This document shows positions 44,367 to 53,200 of a stretch of DNA of 64,000 nucleotides, piece by piece. How positions within the stretch are numbered: position 1 is the first letter of the stretch; every line of letters begins with the position of its first letter. The notes below the pieces were generated by a model that was not told the origin of the DNA, made no database searches, and was given only the letters and a program-made list of their open reading frames with translations. Source of the DNA: Scytonema hofmannii PCC 7110 (lineage in GTDB: Bacteria; Cyanobacteriota; Cyanobacteriia; Cyanobacteriales; Nostocaceae); the NCBI RefSeq assembly GCF_000346485.2, contig NZ_KQ976354.1:5307805-5371804 (forward strand), given 5' to 3'. The position numbers and the translations under genes are program-made.

Positions 44367-45551
44367 ATGACTTCTATCGCTCGTAAAAATTTACTTGAAG
44401 ATATTCCTCGCTTTCTTGTAGCGCAAGCAGGAATCATGTTTGCCGTTAGTTTAGTCACAATTCAAACGGGTCTGCAATACGGCTTTTCCCAATCCTCTTC
44501 CCAGTTGATTTCTCAATCTCGTGCTGATATTTGGGTAACTTCCAAAAATATGCAGCATATAGGGCTAACTACACCGATAAATTACGAGCAACTGGCAAAA
44601 GCTCGTCAAGTAGCAGGTGTAACCCAAGCAGAAGGAGTTATCATTCGTGGTGGGTTATGGCACGAACAAGAATCAGACAAAATCAGCTCGATTACAATGG
44701 TTGGTGCAGTATCGGGAGGAATGTTGTTTCCTACCTCAAATATTATCAATGGAAGTTTTAGCGATCTCAAGGAACCCTACAGGTTTATCATCGACCAAAC
44801 GAGTTTAAAATCCCTTAATTTACAAAAATTGGGTGAGGTCGGAGAAATTAATGATATACCAGCAAAGTTGGTAGGATTTACGGAAGGAACTCAATCAATT
44901 GTTTTTGGGACTTTAATGTTCACCTCTTTAGAAAGCGCGAACACCTATGCTAATTACAGTTCACAGAAAGCTCCTATAAGTGACATTGGTTCGGTTCCCA
45001 AACAGCTAGCATCCACAGATCCGATTAGCTTTATTTTGATTCGAGCAAAACCGGGTCAAAACATAGAACAACTCAAGCGGAAGTTGGAAGAGACTTTGCC
45101 GGATACCCGTGCTTATACTCGTGAGGCGATGGCTGAAGTCACACAAAGTTACTGGCAAGAACGATCTGGAATTGGATTTGTTCTCGGTATTGGTGCTGTC
45201 GTTGGGATTGTTGTGGGATCGGTGGTTGTGAGCCAAATTCTTTATGCCTCTGTCTCAGATCATATCAAAGAGTTTGGAACGCTTAAAGCCATGGGAGCGT
45301 CTGATTGGTTTATATATAGTGTCATTATTGAGCAAGGACTTTGGATGGCAATTATAGGTTACATACCGGGTATGGCTGTTTGCCTGGGGGTAGCAGCTTG
45401 GACAGCAACGTCTCAGGGAATAGTGATTCTCATTACACCAACATCAGCAGCTGTTGTTCTAGGTATTACAGCTTTGATGTGTGTCTGTTCGGCTATCTTT
45501 GCCATTCAAAAGGTGACTCGCGTAGATCCAGCCATTGTATTCAAAGGATAG
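44367..45551 (+). CDS. ABC transporter permease, DevC/MacB-like
   Basis: 394 residues. MacB-type layout: one N-terminal helix (GIMFAVSLVTIQTG), a large periplasmic domain (about 45-260), then three helices (GIGFVLGIGAVVGIVVG, AIIGYIPGMAVCLGVA, AAVVLGITALMCVCS) and the FtsX-like HIKEFGTLKAMGAS block. This fits DevC, which with DevB and DevA exports glycolipids or peptides in heterocystous cyanobacteria. No membrane-fusion gene (DevB) is present in the window. Followed 143 bp on by an ATPase gene, so a two-gene unit. Confidence 0.9.
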   Translation: MTSIARKNLLEDIPRFLVAQAGIMFAVSLVTIQTGLQYGFSQSSSQLISQSRADIWVTSKNMQHIGLTTPINYEQLAKARQVAGVTQAEGVIIRGGLWHEQESDKISSITMVGAVSGGMLFPTSNIINGSFSDLKEPYRFIIDQTSLKSLNLQKLGEVGEINDIPAKLVGFTEGTQSIVFGTLMFTSLESANTYANYSSQKAPISDIGSVPKQLASTDPISFILIRAKPGQNIEQLKRKLEETLPDTRAYTREAMAEVTQSYWQERSGIGFVLGIGAVVGIVVGSVVVSQILYASVSDHIKEFGTLKAMGASDWFIYSVIIEQGLWMAIIGYIPGMAVCLGVAAWTATSQGIVILITPTSAAVVLGITALMCVCSAIFAIQKVTRVDPAIVFKG

Positions 45552-45561
45552 CTTTCTTGCC

Positions 45562-45602
45562 GTAGTTCGACCTACACAAAATATTGTGGTGTTTGCTACA
45601 AA
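45562..45602 (+). promoter_or_regulatory. NtcA-type promoter candidate before the ATPase gene
   Basis: GTAGTTCGACCTAC at 45562-45575 matches the NtcA box GTA-N8-TAC; 21 bp behind it is TACAAA (TAN3A/T-like -10). NtcA is the global nitrogen regulator of cyanobacteria and devBCA is a known target. Such boxes occur by chance about every 4 kb, so this is a candidate only. Confidence 0.3.
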
Positions 45603-45693
45603 ATATTAAGGAGCGATTGTGTCAGCAATTTAACGCACAAAACAATTTTTCAAGAAAAAGTTGATATGTATAATATGCTAATAATAGGAGAAA

Positions 45694-46431
45694 ATGGCTG
45701 AATTTAAATTGAACTCTGATGAGTTAACGAATAATAGATATCAAAACTATACTCCTTCAGTAGCGGCGATCGCTGCTGAAGGCGTGGAAATGACTATTCA
45801 ATCCAAGCAAGATAATTTTCAAATTCTTAAAGGAATTAACTGGGAAATTAAAAAAGGTGATATAGAAATTTTGATGGGACCCTCTGGCTCTGGCAAAACG
45901 ACATTACTATCGATTTTAGCAGGGTTGTTAACGCCAACATTTGGTAGGGTATACCTACTTGGGCAAGAGATTACCAAAATGTCTCGAACTCAGTTATCAC
46001 GCTTTAGAAGAGAGAACATTGGTTTTATTTTTCAAGATTTCAACTTGTTCCCCGCACTAACAGCGCTTGAAAATGTGGAAGCAGCTTTGAATGTAAAAGG
46101 GTTTCGAGGAAAGCAAGCGCGCACGCAAGCTCAAACGATGCTGGAACTTGTGGGATTGGGAGATAAAGCAAAGCAACTTCCCCGCGATTTGTCTGGAGGG
46201 CAAAAACAACGGGTGGCGATCGCACGTGCTTTAACCGGTCATCCACAGTTAATTATGGCAGATGAGCCAACAGCTGCTTTAGATTCTCATAGCGGACATG
46301 TGGTGATGGAGTTACTAAGCGGACTGGCAAAAGAACAAGGCTGCACGGTTTTGATTGTAACTCACGATCCCCGAATTTTGGACTTGGCTGATGGAATTGC
46401 CCATATAGAAGATGGATACCTCAAACAGTAA
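45694..46431 (+). CDS. ABC transporter ATP-binding protein, DevA/LolD-like
   Basis: 245 residues, SD AATAGGAGAA before ATG. Walker A GPSGSGKTT, Q-loop FIFQDFNLFPALTA, signature LSGGQKQR, Walker B LIMADEPTAALD, H-loop VTHDP. Type of the MacB/LolD family, pairing with the permease gene just upstream. The first 25 residues are a poorly conserved extension (LNSDELTNNRYQNYTP). The pair probably drives a periplasm-directed exporter; it precedes the lanthipeptide-like genes by 256 bp. Confidence 0.94.
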   Translation: MAEFKLNSDELTNNRYQNYTPSVAAIAAEGVEMTIQSKQDNFQILKGINWEIKKGDIEILMGPSGSGKTTLLSILAGLLTPTFGRVYLLGQEITKMSRTQLSRFRRENIGFIFQDFNLFPALTALENVEAALNVKGFRGKQARTQAQTMLELVGLGDKAKQLPRDLSGGQKQRVAIARALTGHPQLIMADEPTAALDSHSGHVVMELLSGLAKEQGCTVLIVTHDPRILDLADGIAHIEDGYLKQ

Positions 46432-46687
46432 CGGCGATTGAAATCTCAGAATTTCTCGGTCATAGTTTTCGGGAAGGGCTAACTGCTGTATGGCATTTTG
46501 CATACTGCGGCGTAACTTGGGAACTGTGACCCAAACAGGGAAGCGATCGTCAGCAAATTCCAAAAAAGTGGAAAAAAGTTCAAGAGTGTTGTTTCAAGGG
46601 TGCATAAAACTACGCAAGCAGATCTATAGAACGAGTGAAGGGGTTAAAACCCACAACCAAATTAACAACTACAAGGATTTCTAAATT

Positions 46688-47179
46688 ATGCAATTTCCAA
46701 GGACTTTTTCTACTCGTTTTATTCTTGGTTTGATTGTAACTGCTCCTACAGTTTTCCTATCTACTTTTGGTAGCGCGATCGCACAACCCGTTTTCCAACC
46801 TACATTGTCAAAACCCCAGGGAAACCTTGAAATCAAAAAACCAAGCTCTAATCTAACTCATCCTGGAGTTGCCAAACTTTTACAGCAAGCAAAAAATGAC
46901 CCCGTATTTTTCCGCGCTCTGACTTCCAATCCAGAGCAGGCGCTTGCTAATATCAATTATCTCGATCCAGCGACTAAGGCTGCATTAGCTAAACTCATTC
47001 CTGAAGAAATTGCTACGGGCGGTCTCTCAGAAGCCGCAAGTGGTTGTGTTTGCACGGGTTGCTGTGTTACGAAGATTGGTAAACCCGGTCAAGCGGAAAG
47101 ACTAGATCCCATACGCAATTTACCATCTGGCGGATTTAATCGAATTAATATACCTGCTAAAGGTATCAACAATCGCTAG
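46688..47179 (+). CDS. Candidate lanthipeptide-type precursor with a secretion signal
   Basis: 163 residues. Residues 1-32 are a signal peptide (FILGLIVTAPTVFLSTFGSAIA, cleavage near A32-Q33). Residues 58-110 resemble NHLP/Nif11 leaders: HPGVAKLLQQAKNDP, FFRALTSNPEQAL, then a helix LDPATKAALAKLIPEEI ending in TGG, a double-glycine-like site at 110-112. The tail has four Cys at 120, 122, 125, 126 (ASGCVCTGCCVT), with Ser114, Ser118, Thr123 and Thr128 as dehydration candidates, then a Gly/Pro/Asn-rich end. A kinase-LanC synthetase gene follows. Leader and core are inferred; a signal peptide on such a precursor is unusual. Confidence 0.6.
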   Translation: MQFPRTFSTRFILGLIVTAPTVFLSTFGSAIAQPVFQPTLSKPQGNLEIKKPSSNLTHPGVAKLLQQAKNDPVFFRALTSNPEQALANINYLDPATKAALAKLIPEEIATGGLSEAASGCVCTGCCVTKIGKPGQAERLDPIRNLPSGGFNRINIPAKGINNR

Positions 47180-47206
47180 TAGTTTACCACATTTAAGTTG
47201 ATTTAG

Positions 47207-47233
47207 ATCCCCGACTTCGCAGAAGTCGGGGAT
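47207..47233. terminator. 12-bp perfect hairpin between precursor and synthetase genes
   Basis: ATCCCCGACTTC-GCA-GAAGTCGGGGAT, 28 bp after the precursor stop and 67 bp before the synthetase ATG. It may raise precursor over synthetase mRNA as in other RiPP operons. The same hairpin lies at 56010, so it is also a dispersed repeat. No T-run. Confidence 0.5.
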
Positions 47234-47299
47234 ATGGTAGCTATACAATCTCTAGTTTTTGCTATAAAAATTTGTTAATTACAATGGAGAAAATTTTAA

Positions 47300-50050
47300 A
47301 TGTTTGGCAATGCTTTGCTGAAAAAAAATTCATATTTTCAACAAGAGTTGATTGATTTTGATAGAAATTATTATGATATTATCACATCTTTTGGTCTTAA
47401 GGCTAAAACATCCTTTCCATGGGTTATGGTTGGCGAAACCAACCAAGTTCAAGGTTGGAAACTACATATTTCATCTATTCCTATAGAAGCAGCTAACCTT
47501 CTTGCAAGAGTTGTTCCCTTCTTAAAAAAACACCAATGTGTCTTTAAAGTCGCTCTTGATATGAGTATTTTATATGAACTTAATGAAGGAAATTTAGGTT
47601 CAACTCAAATTGGTAAGTTTATTACTGTTTATCCCAGGTCAAATTATGAAGCTAGATTTTTAGCTGAAACTTTGGTAGAGATCACTCAATATTTTTCCGG
47701 TCCAGTTATTGTCACGGATCTCCGGCTTGGTGATGTTGTTTATACGAGATACGGCAGTTTTAACTCTATTCAAAGTCAAGACCGTTTGGGATTGAGTGTA
47801 TCAGCAATATATACCTCAAACGGCTCTTTAGAGAAGGATTCTTATAGCGTACCGTTTGTTCCTCCTCATGACGTTGCCAATCCATTTACGGATTTTTTCA
47901 TCTCATCAGAACCATATCACAGTTTGGTTCTAACAGGAGAATCTCCGTTATCCCATGAATCTGACAAACTCTTTGGACCGGGCTATTTATTTTTGGAAGT
48001 TATTAAACAGCATCCTAAAGGAGCGGTATTTCGCGGTATCGATTTGCGGAGTCAAGAAAACGTTAGTATCAAAATCATTAAGCAGGGACGACAGCATTGT
48101 GTTTCAGATGAGTACGGGCGGGATATCCGGACGCGTTTGCAACGTCAAGAAAGTTTACACAATTTTCTTTATGGTTTAGTTCCGATTCCCAAAGTCGATC
48201 CTTATTTCGAGGTCAAAGGTGATGGTTATCTACCTATTGAATATATTGAAGGTCAAAGTCTGGATTCATTGGTAAGTTCTTCTTTAACCAATCGTTCATG
48301 GCGTAGTTTGTCTCTGAGTGCAAAAACTCAATTACTGTCTTATCTAGAGAAATTAATTTCTGCTGTTCAAGCATTGCACGGTGCTGGATACGTTCATCGC
48401 GATTTAACAGGAGCCAATATTTGGATTGGTGCTGATGAAAAAGTTTATTTGCTAGATTTAGAACTGGCACATAATATAAAAGATAACACTCCAGCTTTTA
48501 TTTTGGGAACTCCAGGTTTTATGTCCCCCGAACAAGAGGCTGGAGAACCACCAGCTTTTACGGATGATATATACGCTATAGGTTGTCTCATAATTTTACT
48601 TTTAACTGGACTACCTCCACACCTGCTTCTTTTTGCTAATGAACAAAATAGAGTTAATCAGTGGTTAGAGTTAACTCATGATGTGCCTATTGAGTTAGTG
48701 GAAATAGCAGCACAATGTGTAAAATGTAATGCTATAGAAAGACCAGATTTACAACAGATTAAAATGACAGTTTTAGAAAGTAAAGCTGGATTAATCAGCT
48801 GTATTAACACTCAGGATTTTGCAAGTTTATCGATTAGAAGTCAGATAAATGACTTCATAGTTAAAGGACAGCAAGGTCTCCTAGATGCTGTTATCAGCGA
48901 TCGCACCACAGGTTTGTGGCTGTCTTCATCTGTTAACAATATGCTGCATCAAGATATCAAAGCAGTGCGGTTTTATGAAGTTCGTCGCAGTGCAAATACC
49001 GGTGTAGCAGGAGTTGTTTATTTGTTAAGTCGATTAGCTCGATTTGGTTACGACACAGAAGCAGTGCGCGATCGCGTTCAAAAGGCGATACAGTGGTTGC
49101 TCTGGGATGACACCACACCCGATAAACAATTACCAGGATTGCATTTTGGTGAAGCGGGTGTTGCTGTCGCCATAGCCGAAGCTATCTCTAGCGGACTGAT
49201 TCAACGCGATCGCCAAATTGATGCTTTTTTGATGCAAGCGCTTTCTGGCAAACTTGATTGGTCTGACATCACTCATGGCGCAGCAGGTCAGGGAGTTGCA
49301 GTACTCTATTGTGCAGATCGGTTGCAAGATGCAACACTCTTGGGTCTTGTCCATCGTTGTGCAAATTATCTCATCAATACCCAAAAAGATGATGGTTCCT
49401 GGGAAACACCTCCTGGTGTAGAGAATATGTCAGGTCAGATATTAACAGGATTTGCACATGGTGTTAGTGGGATTGTTTATTTTTTATCTGAATACGCATA
49501 TCGTTTTGACAGCAGTGCTGCAGAAAAAGCATGGCAAACAGGAGCAGATTGGTTGTTCGAGCAAGCTCATTTAACTCAAGACCAGCAAGGTCTTGAATGG
49601 TACGTAAGTGATACTCAAAAAGATAAATGGAAGTGGTGGTGTCACGGTTCACCAGGTATTGCTTTGACCTTTTTAAGATTGTACGAACACACAAAAAACG
49701 ATGCTTATGCTGAAATTGCAATTCACGCTCTTCAAGCCCATCCAATAGACATGAGACACCGAAATCTCAGCCAATGTCATGGTTTAAGTGGACTGGGTGA
49801 GATTTATTTAGAAGCAGCCAGAATTCTTGGCGATCGCCAGTGGCTTGAGAGAGCAGAAAACATAGCCAAGACTCTGATTGCTCTTCGACAAGAAACGGAT
49901 CGAAGTTCCATCACCTGGTTAGTCGAAAATCTCTATCAGCCCACTGCGGATCTTATGATTGGTGCAGGTGGTATTATACACTTCTTGTTAAGACTTTCTT
50001 TACAAGCAGAAAAAATTGGTTTTCCTCTTTTACTCGACCCTATTAAATAA
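47300..50050 (+). CDS. Class III/IV lanthionine synthetase (lyase-kinase-LanC)
   Basis: 916 residues in three parts. About 1-220: phosphoSer/Thr lyase-like region (GWKLHISS, DLRLGDVVYTRYGSF). About 235-510: protein kinase with AIK-like VSIKIIKQ, HRDLTGANIW (His366, Asp368, Asn373) and DLE instead of DFG. About 560-910: LanC-type cyclase with THGAAGQG, FAHGVSG, WWCHGSPG (Cys781-His782) and SQCHGLSG (Cys826-His827); these give the full Cys-Cys-His zinc triad, typical of LanC and class IV LanL, and absent in most class III enzymes. It should phosphorylate, dehydrate and cyclise a precursor. The precursor-like gene is upstream and a caspase-WD40 gene follows 170 bp on. Confidence 0.9.
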   Translation: MFGNALLKKNSYFQQELIDFDRNYYDIITSFGLKAKTSFPWVMVGETNQVQGWKLHISSIPIEAANLLARVVPFLKKHQCVFKVALDMSILYELNEGNLGSTQIGKFITVYPRSNYEARFLAETLVEITQYFSGPVIVTDLRLGDVVYTRYGSFNSIQSQDRLGLSVSAIYTSNGSLEKDSYSVPFVPPHDVANPFTDFFISSEPYHSLVLTGESPLSHESDKLFGPGYLFLEVIKQHPKGAVFRGIDLRSQENVSIKIIKQGRQHCVSDEYGRDIRTRLQRQESLHNFLYGLVPIPKVDPYFEVKGDGYLPIEYIEGQSLDSLVSSSLTNRSWRSLSLSAKTQLLSYLEKLISAVQALHGAGYVHRDLTGANIWIGADEKVYLLDLELAHNIKDNTPAFILGTPGFMSPEQEAGEPPAFTDDIYAIGCLIILLLTGLPPHLLLFANEQNRVNQWLELTHDVPIELVEIAAQCVKCNAIERPDLQQIKMTVLESKAGLISCINTQDFASLSIRSQINDFIVKGQQGLLDAVISDRTTGLWLSSSVNNMLHQDIKAVRFYEVRRSANTGVAGVVYLLSRLARFGYDTEAVRDRVQKAIQWLLWDDTTPDKQLPGLHFGEAGVAVAIAEAISSGLIQRDRQIDAFLMQALSGKLDWSDITHGAAGQGVAVLYCADRLQDATLLGLVHRCANYLINTQKDDGSWETPPGVENMSGQILTGFAHGVSGIVYFLSEYAYRFDSSAAEKAWQTGADWLFEQAHLTQDQQGLEWYVSDTQKDKWKWWCHGSPGIALTFLRLYEHTKNDAYAEIAIHALQAHPIDMRHRNLSQCHGLSGLGEIYLEAARILGDRQWLERAENIAKTLIALRQETDRSSITWLVENLYQPTADLMIGAGGIIHFLLRLSLQAEKIGFPLLLDPIK

Positions 50051-50114
50051 TTGTGGACGATGAGAGAGATTAGAACATGATATAACAATTCTATTAGATT
50101 CTTTGACATCTTAC

Positions 50115-50182
50115 CTTCGCGCTCTTTGCGTCTTTGTGGTTCAAAAAAATTTTTTAACCGCAAAGACACAAAGAGCACGAAG
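50115..50182. repeat. Long inverted repeat (27-bp arms)
   Basis: CTTCGCGCTCTTTGCGTCTTTG...TT and the near-complement AACCGCAAAGACACAAAGAG...AAG face each other across about 14 A/T bases. This is a known kind of dispersed cyanobacterial hairpin. It lies between the synthetase and caspase genes and may terminate or stabilise the upstream mRNA. Confidence 0.75.
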
Positions 50183-50220
50183 TTTATGAAATATAAATAA
50201 TATCTAAATTTAGTAAAAAA

Positions 50221-53200
50221 ATGTGTCCATTGGGTATTGCAACCAGTCGCTCAAATTCAGCCAAACATTCACCAACAGCAAAGCTATGGTTAATGTTGGT
50301 GGGAGTTAATCAATACCAAGATGAAAGACTTCCAAATTTGCGCTATTCAGCAGTAGATTGCCAATTTTTAGCAGAAGCTTTAACCAAAGCCACAATAGAA
50401 TTTCCAGATCGAGAAGTAAAAATTTATCACGATTTTGCCGAGCAATTGCCTTCGCTAGATAATATTCTTGCCAATCTCCAGCAAATAACTGCTGTAGCTA
50501 AACCTCTTGATACCGTTTTGTTCTATTTTTCCGGACACGGAATGATAGAACAAAACTCTCATCAAGGATTTCTCTGTTTGGCGGATACTCGAAAAGATGA
50601 TTTGCTCGGTACGGCTTTATCTTTAACAGAAATCTTAAAAAGACTGACTCAATGTGCAGCACAAAATCAAGTTGTGTGGCTGGATGCTTGTCATAGTGGT
50701 GGTATGACTCTGAGAGGAACAAATACAGCAGAAACTTTACCCAATCCGACATCACAATTTGTAAAAGTTTTGCAGGAAGTGGCTGCTAAAAGTCAGGGAT
50801 TTTATGCCTTGCTTTCTTGCGATACTAACCAGCAGTCGTGGGAATTTCCAGAACTGGGTCATGGTGTATTTACTTATTTTTTAATCCGTGGATTGCAGGG
50901 AGAAGCAGCAGATTCTCAAGGGATTATTTCTGTGGATGGTTTGTATCGATATGTTTACCATCAAACTTTACAGTATATTGATAAAACGAATCAGCAATTG
51001 CGCTTGATTAATCAACAGAAACGTGGGAAAGGAGACACTCAACTGTTTCAAGAATATCCTTTGCAAACTCCAAAGCGAATTGTGGAAGGTGTTGGAGAAC
51101 TGATTTTGGGGAAAACTTTAGAAACAGTTCTTTCAAAAACTCATTCCCGCTTGGGTGTGATTGTTGGGGGTTTATCGAGTCACAAGACAACGTTAGAAAT
51201 TAGTAAGTTTTTGGGGAGTACTGGAGGTTTTGAACTAGAATATTTACCAGCAGCAAAGGTATCTGCAGATGTTGTGAGAGAAGCAATATCGAGTTGTTTG
51301 CACTCTTTAGAAGCAGAAACAATTTTGTTGTATTTGCGGGGACAAATTGAGGAAACTGAATCTTGGGAAGGTTTGGTCTTGGGAGAAGATATCCGCATTA
51401 AGCGTTCGTGGTTAAAGCAACAGTTACGTGAGTGTAAAGCTAAGCAAATTATTATACTGGATTGTCCCGCACAAACATCACAATTTGTCTCTTTACAAAA
51501 TTGGGTAGAAGATTTGCTGGTTGACTCTCAACAAGGACAATGTTTGATTGCTTGTACTTCCAAAATTTCCGAACCAGAAAAATTTGCTCAAACTTTTCTC
51601 TCTACTTTGATGACAGCTTCTTTATCGGATGGATTGTCTGCTGCAGGCGCGATCGCAAAAGTGCAAATTTCTCTAGCAGGTAGCAGTATACCTCTTTATG
51701 TTTGGCTCTCTGGTACACAAGGTATTATAGAAATCTTACGATCAAAAACGGAAAGAGGAGAACAAACTACAGGATTAGATTTGGGAGTTTGCCCTTACAT
51801 GGGTTTAAGTGCGTTTTATGAAGAAGATGCTCAGTATTTTTACGGCAGAGAGACCTTAATCCAGGAACTCCTTCACCAACTGACAAATTCCTCCTTTCTG
51901 ACTGTAGTGGGTGCTTCTGGGAGTGGCAAATCTTCAGTTGTACAAGCGGGTTTAATTCCAACCCTGCGCTTGGGTAAACAAATACCCAATAGCGATCGCT
52001 GGTGGATTGGAACAGTTCGTCCGGGATCTCGTCCTCTTGAAACTTTAGCCTTATGTATGGGACAAGGTTTTTCATCTTCTTCATCCTCTTTACTTGAGGG
52101 GATACTGTATCAAGGAGTAGAAAGTTTTGTTTACTGGATGCGTAGCCGCTCGGAACCCATGGTGGTTTTGGCGATCGATCAATTTGAGGAATTATTTACT
52201 CTTGCGCCAACTTTAGACAGGGAAAAGTTTTTAGAACTTGTGTTGGGTGCGGTGAAATATGCTTCTGACCGATTTAAATTAATTGTGACTTTGCGAGCTG
52301 ATTTTATCACTCCTTGTTTGGAGATACCGGAACTGGCAAAGGTTTTGCAAGAGTCGAGTGTATTGGTTCCATCCGGGCTGAGTTTGGATGACTATCGACG
52401 CGTCATTCTCAATCCAGCCCAACAAGTTGGGTTAAAAGTTGAACCAGAATTGGTAGAAGTTTTGCTGCGGGAGTTGGATAATTCATCAGGAGATTTACCT
52501 TTATTGGAATTTGTTTTAGAACAGTTATGGCAACATCGCGTTAAAGGTGAGTTGACTTTACAAGCATATCAAGAGAAGTTAGGGGGAATTCAAGGAGCAT
52601 TACAGCGATCGTGTCAAGCTGTTTACGAAAGTTTAGATGCTAAAGCTCAAGAATGTGCTAAGTGGATTTTTTTATCTTTGACTCAGTTAGGAGAGGGTAC
52701 AGAAGACACTCGGCGACGAATACATAAGTCAGAATTAATGGTGAAGAAATATTCTACGGAGTTGGTAGAAAGAACTCTCAAAGTTTTGACAGATGCTAAG
52801 CTTGTGGTCGTGAATTTGGAGGAGAATGCAGTTACAGGTGGTGCTAGGGGTGAGGTGGAAGAGTCTTCTTCTCCCTTATATTCCTCAAACACGGTGACAG
52901 TAGAGGTTGCTCATGAAATCTTGATTCGTCATTGGTCAACTTTACGGTGGTGGTTGGAGGAAAATCGGGAACGCTTGCGAAAACAAAGGCAAATTGAACA
53001 AGCTTCTCAATTATGGCTGCAAAGCGATCGCCAATCTGATTTCTTGTTACAGGGTGTGCGGTTAGCAGAAGCAGAAGATATTTACATTAAGTACACCAAT
53101 GAACTCTCTGCTGATGTTCAAAGATTTATTGAAGCTTGTTTGGTACAAAGGAAACAGCAGCAACTACAAGAAAAAAGAAGACTGCGACAAGCACAAAGGG

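Noticed and set aside
46315-46563. 82-residue minus-strand frame at the end of the ATPase gene, with DDRFPVWVTVPKLRRSM
   Set aside because: Part of it (46440-46563) looks protein-like and might be a gene remnant, but half is antisense to the ATPase gene and no family was recognised.
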